A DNA stretch of 64,000 nt from Rivihabitans pingtungensis (GTDB taxonomy: Bacteria > Pseudomonadota > Gammaproteobacteria > Burkholderiales > Aquaspirillaceae): contig NZ_QJKI01000016.1 of assembly GCF_003201855.1 (NCBI RefSeq), forward strand, positions 1-64,000. Direction: 5' to 3'. The notes below the pieces were generated by a model, which was not told the origin of the DNA, did not search any database, and saw only the letters and a list, made by a program, of their open reading frames with translations. Shown here piece by piece: positions 27,281-35,161 of this stretch. Positions within the stretch are counted from its first letter, which is position 1, and each line of letters begins with the position of its first letter. The translations under genes and the position numbers were made by a program.

Positions 27281-28570
27281 TCAGCTCAGCACATACTTGA
27301 GCACAAACACCGAGGCAATCAGCGCCACCGGCCAGCCAATCTGCTGGCGACGGCCAGCGGCCAGGTTGAGGGTGACAAAGGCAATGGCGCCAAAGGCGAT
27401 GCCGTCGGCAATCGAGAAAGTAAACGCCATGGTCAGCGCGCACAGCAGCGCGGGCGCGGCTTCGGTGATGTCGTCCCAATTGAGCAAGGCAAAGCCCTTG
27501 AGCATCAACATGGCCACATACACCAAGGCCGGCGCGGTGGCCCACGGCGGCACGGCGGCGGCCAGCGGGGCAAAAAACAGACTGGCCAGAAACAAACCAG
27601 CCACGGTCACCGCTGTCAGCCCGGTGCGCCCGCCCGCGGCGATGCCGGCGCTGCTTTCCAGATAAGAAGTGGTGCTGGACGTGCCCAGCAAGGCGCCCAC
27701 GCTGATGGCAGCGCTGTCCGCCAGCAAGGCGCGATTCAGGCGCGGCAGCTTGCCCTCGGCGTCCAGAAACGGCCCGCGCTGGGCCACAGCGATCAAGGTG
27801 CCCGAGGTTTCGGTGAGGCTCATCAAAAAGAAGCCCAGCACCACGCTCAACACCCCCGGCGCCAGCGCGCCGGCCACGTCCAGTTGTAGCCAGGTGGGCG
27901 CCAGCGACGGCGGCGCGGCAAACACACCGTTGAATTCACTCAGCCCCAGCGCCGCCGACAGCGCGGTGATGGCCAAAATCCCCAGCAAAATCGCCCCCGG
28001 CACACGCCAGCGCTCCAAGGTGACAATCAGGGCAAAGCCGGCCAGCGCCAGCAGCGCTTGCGGCTTGTGCAAATCCCCCAGGCCCACCAGCGTATCCGGG
28101 TTGGCCACCACCACCCCCGCCTGTTGCAGGGCAATCAGGGCGATAAACAGCCCCACCCCGGCCGAGATGGCCTGTTTCAGCGACAGCGGAATGCCGTTGA
28201 CAAAGCCTTCGCGCAGCCGGGTGATGCTGACCAGCATAAACAACACGCCCGACACAAACACCGCGCCCAGCGCCGTTTGCCACGGCAGCCCCAGCCCCTT
28301 GACCAGCCCAAAGGTAAAAAACGCATTGATGCCCATGCCTGGCGCCTGGGCAATCGGATAATTGGCCAGCAGGCCCATCACCGCCGAGCCGATGGCGGCG
28401 GCCAGGCAGGTGGCGACAAACACCGCGCCATGATCCATGCCGGCTTGGGCCAGAATGTCCGGGTTGACGAACAGAATCGACGCCATGGTCAGAAAAGTGG
28501 TGAGACCAGCCAGCACTTCACCGCGCGCGCTCACCCCGGCTGCGCGCAGCTTGAACAAGGATTCAACCAT
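27281..28570 (-). CDS. Purine permease, AzgA-like (NCS2/NAT fold)
   Basis: The 429-aa protein has about 12-14 membrane helices and the AzgA/PbuG signatures: GLTTFLTMASILFVNPDILA, NYPIAQAPGMGINAFFTFGL, SLTETSGTLIAVAQRG and GTSSTTSYLESSAGIAAGGR. These transport adenine, guanine or hypoxanthine with H+. No purine riboswitch was found upstream. The start ATG 28570 fits the family N-terminus (ESLFKLRAAGVSARGEVLAG). Confidence 0.9.
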   Translation of the reverse strand: MVESLFKLRAAGVSARGEVLAGLTTFLTMASILFVNPDILAQAGMDHGAVFVATCLAAAIGSAVMGLLANYPIAQAPGMGINAFFTFGLVKGLGLPWQTALGAVFVSGVLFMLVSITRLREGFVNGIPLSLKQAISAGVGLFIALIALQQAGVVVANPDTLVGLGDLHKPQALLALAGFALIVTLERWRVPGAILLGILAITALSAALGLSEFNGVFAAPPSLAPTWLQLDVAGALAPGVLSVVLGFFLMSLTETSGTLIAVAQRGPFLDAEGKLPRLNRALLADSAAISVGALLGTSSTTSYLESSAGIAAGGRTGLTAVTVAGLFLASLFFAPLAAAVPPWATAPALVYVAMLMLKGFALLNWDDITEAAPALLCALTMAFTFSIADGIAFGAIAFVTLNLAAGRRQQIGWPVALIASVFVLKYVLS

Positions 28571-28670
28571 ACAAATCAGTCATATCTTTCAAAATGCCGG
28601 GCGATGCCCCGGCCAACCAGCAGGCCGGTAAACAGCCGGCCGCCACGGCAAGCCCGGCGCAACTAAGCTC

Positions 28671-28776
28671 CACTCACAAAACCTTCCTGGCGTTGTTGCC
28701 CGACCTTGCCGTACTACCCGTACTGTCTGCGGTCGTGCGCCTAGCCAGGATCGCTGCGCTGGGTTTTGTGAGCGAC
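28671..28776 (+). repeat. Fold-back repeat, copy A
   Basis: Terminal inverted repeats (CTCACAAAACC and GGGTTTTGTGAG), a second-level pair (CCTGGCG with CGCCTAGCCAGG) and an inner CGACC/GGTCG pair. It sits downstream-divergent, between the purine permease start and moaA. About 106 bp, same family as copies B to H. Confidence 0.8.
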
Positions 28777-28949
28777 GCTGTAAGAGCGCGCAGGCAAGCG
28801 CGGCGATTATCGCGGCGCGCGGGCGTGGGGTCAACGCCAACGGCATTGCTTTCAGGATGGTTGGCGCTGAGTGGCGCCAGGCGGGCAATTGGCACGGCAA
28901 TCGAGAGGGTGTGATGCTGATGGCAGGCCGCGTGAATGGGAATACTCTA
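28777..28949. other. Intergenic DNA between repeat copies A and B
   Basis: About 170 bp without an ORF that looks real, without a terminator and without a recognisable riboswitch. GC-rich first half, then more mixed. It may carry the permease promoter on the minus strand further left (28571-28670), where nothing distinctive was seen. Confidence 0.4.
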
Positions 28950-29063
28950 AGAGCGGCTAACAAAACCCTCCTGGCGTCGTTGCCCGACCTTGCCGTACTG
29001 CTTGTACTGTCTGCGGTCGTGCGCCTAGCCAGGATCGCTGCGCTGGGTTTTGTTAGCCACTCT
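28950..29063 (+). repeat. Fold-back repeat, copy B
   Basis: Ends AGAGCGGCTAACAAAACCC and GGGTTTTGTTAGCCACTCT pair with one mismatch. The interior matches copy A almost base for base. Its right end lies about 70 bp before the moaA start, so the moaA promoter must be inside or right after the element. Confidence 0.85.
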
Positions 29064-29135
29064 AAATTGGTGTGTTTCTTGCTTGATTTTTCCGCCCCTG
29101 TGTAGGGCATCAGACAGCATTTGTGGAGCCAGCCC

Positions 29136-30110
29136 ATGCTACAAGACCGTTTTGGCCGACGCATCGACTATGTGCGCCTGTCGGTGACCGACCGTTGCGA
29201 TCTGCGTTGCAATTATTGCATCCCCAAAGGATTCAAAGGCTTCGAAGAGCCCAGCCACTGGCTGACCTTCGACGAAATCGAGCGGGTGATCGGCGCTTTT
29301 GCCCGGCTGGGGACACGACGTGTGCGTCTGACTGGCGGCGAGCCCTTGCTGCGTCGGGGCGTCACCGAGCTGGCGGCGCGACTTTCTGCCCTGCCCGGCC
29401 TGGACGATTTGTCCCTGTCCACCAACGCCACCCAGCTGGCGCGCCACGCCCAGGCGCTGAAAGCCGCAGGGGTGAGCCGGCTAAATGTCAGCCTGGATTC
29501 GCTGCGCCGCGACTGCATGACCGAAGTCACCGGCCGCGACAGCCTGCCGCAGATTCTGGATGGGCTGATGGCGGCCAAAGCGGCGGGGCTGGCGCCCATC
29601 AAGATCAATATGGTGGCCATGCAAGGCGTCAATGAGCACGATATTGAAGCCATGGTGGGCTTTTGCATTGAGCACGGCTTCATCCTGCGGCTGATTGAGG
29701 CGATGCCGATGGGCGACACTGGCCGCAACGCCCAGTATCTGGATGTGCAGCCAGTGCTGGCGCGCCTGCGCGACACCTTTGGCCTGACGCCACAAACCGC
29801 CACCCTGGGCGGCGGGCCGGCGCGCTATTGGGCCACGGCGGATGGCCGCTTTACCCTGGGGGTGATTTCGCCGATTTCCCAGCACTTTTGCGCCACCTGC
29901 AACCGCGTGCGCCTGTCGGTGGATGGCACCTTGTATATGTGTTTGGGTCAAGAAGAAAGCGTGGCGCTGCGCCCGCTCTTGCGCGCCGGCATCAGCGACA
30001 CCGAGCTGGAAAACGTGATTCGCGACGCCATCGAACTCAAACCCGAGCGCCATGAGTTTCGCGAGCAACCCGGCAAGGTGGTGCGCATCATGGCCAAGAC
30101 GGGGGGCTAA
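29136..30110 (+). CDS. moaA: GTP 3',8-cyclase MoaA
   Basis: The protein of about 324 aa is a radical SAM enzyme of molybdenum cofactor synthesis. The N-terminal cluster motif is CDLRCNYC and the C-terminal cluster region is HFCATCNRVRLSVDGTLYMC; RLTGGEPLLR is the SAM-binding GGEP motif. The normal C-terminal double-Gly ends the protein (AKTGG). The ATG at 29136 has a GGAG ribosome site. Molybdenum cofactor demand fits with the formate dehydrogenase gene at the right edge. Confidence 0.96.
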   Translation: MLQDRFGRRIDYVRLSVTDRCDLRCNYCIPKGFKGFEEPSHWLTFDEIERVIGAFARLGTRRVRLTGGEPLLRRGVTELAARLSALPGLDDLSLSTNATQLARHAQALKAAGVSRLNVSLDSLRRDCMTEVTGRDSLPQILDGLMAAKAAGLAPIKINMVAMQGVNEHDIEAMVGFCIEHGFILRLIEAMPMGDTGRNAQYLDVQPVLARLRDTFGLTPQTATLGGGPARYWATADGRFTLGVISPISQHFCATCNRVRLSVDGTLYMCLGQEESVALRPLLRAGISDTELENVIRDAIELKPERHEFREQPGKVVRIMAKTGG

Positions 30111-30118
30111 CCCGAATG

Positions 30119-30225
30119 AGAGCGGCTAACAACCCCCTCCTGGCGTTGTTGCCCGACCTTACCGTACTGATTCGTGCGCTTGGCCAGGAACATTGTGCTG
30201 AGTGTAGCGAACAACACTTAGCCAC
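30119..30225 (+). repeat. Fold-back repeat, copy C (degenerate)
   Basis: Left end AGAGCGGCTAACAACCCCC and first 60 bases follow copies A and B; the inner part is shortened and the right end (CAACACTTAGCCAC) is diverged. It begins a few bases after the moaA stop. Confidence 0.65.
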
Positions 30226-30227
30226 GA

Positions 30228-30258
30228 AAAAGCCGCCCGGCTCGGGCGGCTTTGTTCT
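30228..30258 (+). terminator. Intrinsic terminator after moaA
   Basis: AAGCCGCCCG and CGGGCGGCTT pair around a 3-nt loop, followed by TTGTTC. It lies directly after repeat copy C. Confidence 0.8.
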
Positions 30259-30270
30259 GGGTGGACAATA

Positions 30271-30381
30271 CGGCCAGCCATACGTTAGCGTCCTGGTTCT
30301 GGCCAGGTAGGCGAGCGCAGACAGTGCAAAAAGTGGCAAGATCGGGCTACTACGCCAGAAGGGTTTTGTGAGTGACTTTTA
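30271..30381 (-). repeat. Fold-back repeat, copy D (degenerate, inverted)
   Basis: Read on the minus strand it begins CTCACAAAACCCTTCTGGCG, continues with a diverged GCCCGATCTTGCC segment and then GCACTGTCTGCG, as in the other copies. The distal end is badly diverged. It ends nine bases from the stop of the glycosyltransferase gene. Confidence 0.6.
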
Positions 30382-30389
30382 GACACACG

Positions 30390-32840
30390 TCACCGTGAGA
30401 CGCTTACCCGCTCAATACATGCCTGCCGCCACATTCCGCGCAAGGCCGAGGTAAAATCCAGGCAAAAACGCGCCTCATCCATCAGCGGGCTCGCCTCCAC
30501 CTGAGTACGCAGCCCCAAGCGCAAAGCATTAAGGCTATGCAGATCGCGGGCCAACTCCACGACGATCTTGACATATTCGTCCTCGGAAGTGGCCACCCAT
30601 TCAGGGTGACCCACAGCATGCAGCAGGCTGCAGCCCATGCGGGAAGCAAACCGCTGGCCGGCAAGGGTAACCAATGGCACACCCATCCATAATGTGTCAC
30701 AGCTGGACGCCCCACCATTGGCAGGAAAAGGATCCAATGCAATATCAATATCGTGATAAGTCAGATATTGACGGGTACTGTCACGTGGCAAGAGACATAC
30801 CCGATCCGGGTTTACACCATGACTGGAAAATGCATTCAAGAGCGCATGGCACAAGAGCTCATGTTGAGCACCAGCCAGCTCCAGTAACAGACGGCTGCCT
30901 GGAATAGCCAATAGCACACGGGCCCACACACGAATGACTCCGGGCGTCAGTTTGGTTAAATTATTACAGCAGCCCAATGTAATTTGGCCTGTTGTTAATG
31001 CCGGGGTCTGGCGTACTGCATACTCTGCAGCCAGCCGCTGCGCGGGGTGGCGTAACATCGGGCGGTAGCAGCAAAAGACATCTGGCAAATACCACAAGCG
31101 CTCGCTGTATTTGGCCTGTGCTCCTTCTGGGTCTCCTCGTGCATCGGTGATTCGCCAATGCATATTGTGCAAGCCCGTGGTATCAGGATATCCCAGCCAT
31201 GTTACTTGCACAGGCGCCGCACCACGCGCAAATGTCAGTAAACGATTACGGGCAGTATGACCAGAAAGATCAATCAGGATATCAATCTGATCCGTGCCGA
31301 TCTGGGTGGCCAGCGCATGGTCGCTCCAGCCTGCGACATCACGCCACACTGTACAAGCATGCTGGTGGCGGACTTGAATGGGATCATGATCATGGCTGTT
31401 GTAGTACACATACTGCTCAAATTTGCCGACCAACCCCTCAATGACAGGCAGCGAGAAATAGGCCACAGAATGATTGCGCAAATCAGCAGACACCCACCCC
31501 AAGCGCAAAGGCCTTTCCGGATCATTCAACTGTGGCCAAGCCTCCCAAGATTTCACCTCCGGCTCATACTGCCGTGCAAACGCCCGACTCAGAGAAATCC
31601 GTTCGGCATCACTGATATGCTCGACATACTGGGCAAGCACTAACAGATTATGCAGCGCGGTCGGCCGCGAGACATCGACTTGCCAAGCCTGCCAGAAAGC
31701 CTCACTCGCTGTTTCTGTACGCCCCAGCTCTTTGAGTAAATCGCCTAAATTGTTCAGCGCCTCATAATCTGAGGGGGCCAACTGCAGGGCATGGCTGAGT
31801 GCCTGTTCAGCCTCGGTAAAACGTTGCAATGACTTGAGAGTACATGCCAGGTTGTTATATGCCATGACATTATCTGGATCCAGAGAGAGACAGCGCTGAA
31901 ATGCCTGCAAGGCAGCCTCATGACGTCCCTGCTCATCCAACACACATCCCAGATGATTCCAGGCTGGGGCATAGTCCGGATCATGTTCCAGCACATCACG
32001 CAAACAGGATTCTGCCTCGTCCAGCCGCCCCTGTTCTTCCAATACAATACCCAGGTTATTCCCAGCCTCAATCTGGCAAGCAGGCGTACGCATGGCTTGG
32101 CGATAATAGCGCTCAGCTTCTTCCAAGCACGCCATTCCTCGCAAGGCATTACCTAGATTGACCAAGGCCTGTGGGTAATCAGCCTGCAGGGCAAGCGCAC
32201 GTCTCCCTGCCACCTCCGCCTCTTCATGACGCCCCAGACTGTTGAGCACATTGGTCAAGCTATTAAATACAGAGGCATCATCTGGCAACCTGCGTTGCGC
32301 CATATCCAGTGCTTGCATCGCCTCGGAGAACTGCCCCAAACGAATCAGCGCCACACCCAGAGCTTTCCAGGCAAAACCGTGTCCAGGGCACTGTGCCAGG
32401 ACGGCACGGGCACATTCGGCCAATTGCAGATCATCTCCTTGTTGAAAGCAGGCAACAATCGCCGCATCATGTCGTGGTAAGTCACGGGCAAAATCCAGCG
32501 CCTGAGCCAACTGCTCCACCACCTCCCCCGCCAACCCTTGCGCCCGGCCGCGCGCCAGCAATTCGCTCGCTTCGGGATAGCGCTCATCATGCAACAAGGC
32601 TTCCAGGCAACTCACCCAGAACAAGCCATCTTCTGGCACAAGCTCCAGCGCCCGGCGCAGATACGACAGCGCACGGGCAGGTTCACCACGTCCCAGCCAT
32701 AACTGCCCGAGGTTGTGCAACGCATGTGGATGGGTTGGTGATTCAGCCAGCACGGCCAGATACAAAGGTTCAGCATCGTTGCCACGACCAGCTTCATGAT
32801 GAGCCAGTGCTTGGGCAAACAGAGAGTCAGTCTGTGTCAT
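30390..32840 (-). CDS. TPR protein with O-GlcNAc-transferase-like (GT41) domain
   Basis: The protein of about 816 aa has some ten TPR units in residues 1-450 (for example NNLGIVLEEQGRLDEAESCL, AWNHLGCVLDEQGRHEAALQ). A SPINDLY/OGT-type catalytic region follows (RLGWVSADLRNHSVAYFSLP, IDLSGHTARNRLLTFARGAA, VQVTWLGYPDTTG, DPFPANGGASSCDTLWMGVP). Such enzymes attach sugars to proteins, in some bacteria to surface adhesins; the acceptor here is unknown. Base composition looks less GC-rich than its neighbours. It follows a small ORF with a 4-bp ATGA overlap. Start ATG 32840 (MTQTDSLFAQALAHHEAG). Confidence 0.88.
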   Translation of the reverse strand: MTQTDSLFAQALAHHEAGRGNDAEPLYLAVLAESPTHPHALHNLGQLWLGRGEPARALSYLRRALELVPEDGLFWVSCLEALLHDERYPEASELLARGRAQGLAGEVVEQLAQALDFARDLPRHDAAIVACFQQGDDLQLAECARAVLAQCPGHGFAWKALGVALIRLGQFSEAMQALDMAQRRLPDDASVFNSLTNVLNSLGRHEEAEVAGRRALALQADYPQALVNLGNALRGMACLEEAERYYRQAMRTPACQIEAGNNLGIVLEEQGRLDEAESCLRDVLEHDPDYAPAWNHLGCVLDEQGRHEAALQAFQRCLSLDPDNVMAYNNLACTLKSLQRFTEAEQALSHALQLAPSDYEALNNLGDLLKELGRTETASEAFWQAWQVDVSRPTALHNLLVLAQYVEHISDAERISLSRAFARQYEPEVKSWEAWPQLNDPERPLRLGWVSADLRNHSVAYFSLPVIEGLVGKFEQYVYYNSHDHDPIQVRHQHACTVWRDVAGWSDHALATQIGTDQIDILIDLSGHTARNRLLTFARGAAPVQVTWLGYPDTTGLHNMHWRITDARGDPEGAQAKYSERLWYLPDVFCCYRPMLRHPAQRLAAEYAVRQTPALTTGQITLGCCNNLTKLTPGVIRVWARVLLAIPGSRLLLELAGAQHELLCHALLNAFSSHGVNPDRVCLLPRDSTRQYLTYHDIDIALDPFPANGGASSCDTLWMGVPLVTLAGQRFASRMGCSLLHAVGHPEWVATSEDEYVKIVVELARDLHSLNALRLGLRTQVEASPLMDEARFCLDFTSALRGMWRQACIERVSVSR

Positions 32841-32989
32841 GATATGCCTGCGTCCGCCAGCTTGCCGACAACAGCCCCGACCGACGCGTGTGATATGTGA
32901 GGAAAAAACAGCAAGGAAAACACATATGCCATCAAACCGATGGCGTGCTGCCAGACTGAATATGACCACAAGCGCATCAAGACGTCCAT
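32837..32989 (-). CDS. Candidate small membrane protein upstream of the TPR/GT41 gene
   Basis: A 50-aa ORF begins MDVLMRLWSYSVWQHAIGLM, has a hydrophobic stretch (IGLMAYVFSLLFFPHI), and ends in a TGA overlapping the ATG of the downstream gene (ATGA). It starts 17 bp after the ankyrin gene stop. No clear ribosome site was found and there is no known homologue in memory, so it could be only a coupled leader or chance. Confidence 0.3.
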   Translation of the reverse strand: MDVLMRLWSYSVWQHAIGLMAYVFSLLFFPHISHASVGAVVGKLADAGIS

Positions 32990-33005
32990 GGTGGCAAGGC
33001 CAATG

Positions 33006-33446
33006 CTACGGCCGCAGCTTGCGCAAGGCCCGCAAACACCCCGGCGACGCCGCCAGATCCAGCGCAGTCCAGTCGTCAAAATTCTTCAGCGTCGGGTCCG
33101 CGCCCAGTTCCAGCAACACCTCCACCAGCTCGGCCTTGCCATTGGACGACACATACATCAAACAGCTGGCGCCGTTGCCGTTTTGCTGGTCAATCGGCGC
33201 GCCCACCGCCACCAGCTTGCGCACCAGCGCCGGGTCGCCGTGGTAGCAGGCCAGCCACAGCGCATTGCAGCCATCCTGATTGAGCACCTCCACCCGCGCG
33301 CCATGCGCCAGCAAGGGGTCGATCAGCTCGATGCGCCCCAGCTTGGCGGCGCGCATCAGCGGCGTCAGGCCATTGGCGCCGGGGGCGTCCGGGTCGTCCA
33401 GCGGAAAACCATGCTCCAATAAAAACTCACGCAATTCGGGGGTCAT
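33006..33446 (-). CDS. Ankyrin-repeat protein
   Basis: The 146-aa protein has about four ankyrin repeats (NGLTPLMRAAKLGRIELIDP, DGCNALWLACYHGDPALVRK, NGNGASCLMYVSSNGKAELV, DWTALDLAASPGCLRALRKL). It has no signal peptide and should be cytoplasmic and protein-binding. The ATG at 33446 overlaps the stop of the nitroreductase gene (TGATG), so it is coupled to it. Confidence 0.88.
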   Translation of the reverse strand: MTPELREFLLEHGFPLDDPDAPGANGLTPLMRAAKLGRIELIDPLLAHGARVEVLNQDGCNALWLACYHGDPALVRKLVAVGAPIDQQNGNGASCLMYVSSNGKAELVEVLLELGADPTLKNFDDWTALDLAASPGCLRALRKLRP

Positions 33447-35113
33447 CACGGCCTTTCGGTAAGGTCAGCGTCCGGGTAGGGCGGCGTGGTTTCCACTCGC
33501 GCATCCACCACCGGCAGGCCGACGGTAAAGTGATACAAGGTTTGCAGACGCGCGTCGTTCAGGCCCAGCGCGCCGTGCAAGGTGTTGTCAAAAAAACAGC
33601 CAATGCCGGTGCCGCGCAGGCCGGCGGCTTCGGCCTCCAGATAGAGCGCCTGGCCAATCTGCCCGGCTTCGCGCAGCAGCAGCCGGTAGCCGTGGCCGCC
33701 GTGTGCGTCCAGGGTGGCGTCGAATTCGCCGAGCATGGCCACGGTGAATGCGCCGGTCGAGGCGATGTCCTGATGACAGCACAGCGCGCGCATAAAGCGC
33801 TGCGCCTCGGGCAACTCCAGCGTGCGCAGCCGCAGCAGGCCCAGGCCGCGCGGGCAATCCGGGTGCAGCGCGCTGACCGGCGCACGCTCAGGAAAATGCA
33901 GCGCCAGCTCTGGCCACTGCGTCACCCGGCCGGGCTGGCGCGGCAGCAAATACAAACCCGGGCTGAGCCCGTCCACCCGCAGCACGCACAGCAGCAAATG
34001 CACCGCTGGCGCCATGGCCGGCACATGCCAGGGCGCGCCCTCGTGGGGCAGCAGCGCCTGCAACAGCCGGTAAAAATCCGCCGCCGGCATGGCGTGGCGC
34101 GGCTGATAACGCTGGCCGCTGCGCCGCTGCTGGATCAGCGTCTGCGCGCTGGCCGGGCTGGCGTGCGGCGACGGGGTGGGCGACAGCTGGCCCGGCGTGG
34201 GCGTCCAGCCTGCTGGCGGCGCCTCATGGACGCGGGTGGCCACCGCCACGCGGTCGATCACTGGCCAGCGGTAGCCGGGCTGGGGATCGATCACGCTGGG
34301 CTGGCCCTGCCAAACCGCCGCGCTCAGCCAATCCGCCAGCGCGGAGGCGCCCGGTGGCGGCGTCACCCCCGGCGCGCCCAGCCACAGCAGGACTTCCGGT
34401 TCTTCGTCTTCGGTGTAGGCGTAGCGGCCGCTGGGGTAGTCGCTTTCCCGATCCAGCCCCAGCAGCGCCGCCAGCTCGCCGCTGGCCAAGGGCTGCGCCG
34501 CCACCGTCCAACCCAGGCTGGCGGCGGCGTAGCCAAACGCCGCCATGGCGTGGCCAATATCCAGCTGACAATACCGAAACGCCCGCTCGCCGTATTTCCA
34601 CGCCTCGCGCCACATCACCGAACTCAGCCCCACCGCCAGCCAGCACGGCGCGGCGCTGGGCGCGATCAGCGCGCGGCCTTCCAGCGCGTGCGCCAGCGGG
34701 TCGTAATGGTGCACGCCATCGGCCAGGCCGGGCACGCCGCGCGCCAACAGATAACCTTCCACCGGGTGCAGATTGCCGGACGAAGGATTGTTGCGCAGCG
34801 CCCAGCGGCTGCCCTGCCAGCTTTTCCAGGCCGACAAGCCCAGGCTCAGCTGCAAGAGCGCGGCGACATTGGCCAGCGTCACCGGCAGCGGCGCCGGGTG
34901 CGGCTGCGCCAGCTCGGCAAACGGGCGGTCTTGGTCCGCTGCGCAAAACGGCAGCTTGAGGGTGGGCGCGCCGGCAAACTGGCGAAACGGCGCCGGCTGG
35001 GCGTCCCAGTCCAGCTGGCCGGGGCCTTCGGCGTAGCGCTGCATATGGTGTTTGCTGCGCAGGTGGTAGTTGCGCGCTTCGGCGGCGGACAAATTCACGT
35101 CAGTGCTGCTCAT
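33446..35113 (-). CDS. SagB/nitroreductase-family dehydrogenase, two-domain
   Basis: The protein of about 555 aa seems to carry two nitroreductase-like halves. The first has WALRNNPSSGNLHPVEGYLL (SagB-type FMN-binding start) with SVMWREAWKYGERAFRYCQL. The second begins QQRRSGQRYQPRHAMPAADF and contains EAAGLRGTGIGCFFDNTLH. Such FMN enzymes act as dehydrogenases, in azole peptide synthesis or in unrelated redox reactions. No cyclodehydratase (YcaO) or precursor peptide gene was found here. Start ATG 35113 has a GGAG ribosome site. It lies between an Fe-S protein and an ankyrin protein. Confidence 0.8.
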   Translation of the reverse strand: MSSTDVNLSAAEARNYHLRSKHHMQRYAEGPGQLDWDAQPAPFRQFAGAPTLKLPFCAADQDRPFAELAQPHPAPLPVTLANVAALLQLSLGLSAWKSWQGSRWALRNNPSSGNLHPVEGYLLARGVPGLADGVHHYDPLAHALEGRALIAPSAAPCWLAVGLSSVMWREAWKYGERAFRYCQLDIGHAMAAFGYAAASLGWTVAAQPLASGELAALLGLDRESDYPSGRYAYTEDEEPEVLLWLGAPGVTPPPGASALADWLSAAVWQGQPSVIDPQPGYRWPVIDRVAVATRVHEAPPAGWTPTPGQLSPTPSPHASPASAQTLIQQRRSGQRYQPRHAMPAADFYRLLQALLPHEGAPWHVPAMAPAVHLLLCVLRVDGLSPGLYLLPRQPGRVTQWPELALHFPERAPVSALHPDCPRGLGLLRLRTLELPEAQRFMRALCCHQDIASTGAFTVAMLGEFDATLDAHGGHGYRLLLREAGQIGQALYLEAEAAGLRGTGIGCFFDNTLHGALGLNDARLQTLYHFTVGLPVVDARVETTPPYPDADLTERP

Positions 35114-35161
35114 GGCGGGCTCCAGACCAGATGAAAAACAGGGAAACAAGCCGCGATCGGC

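Noticed and set aside
28594..29105. Small ORFs across repeat copies A and B
   Set aside because: Similar translations recur at 48562-48795 only because the same DNA repeat is present; they are not genes.
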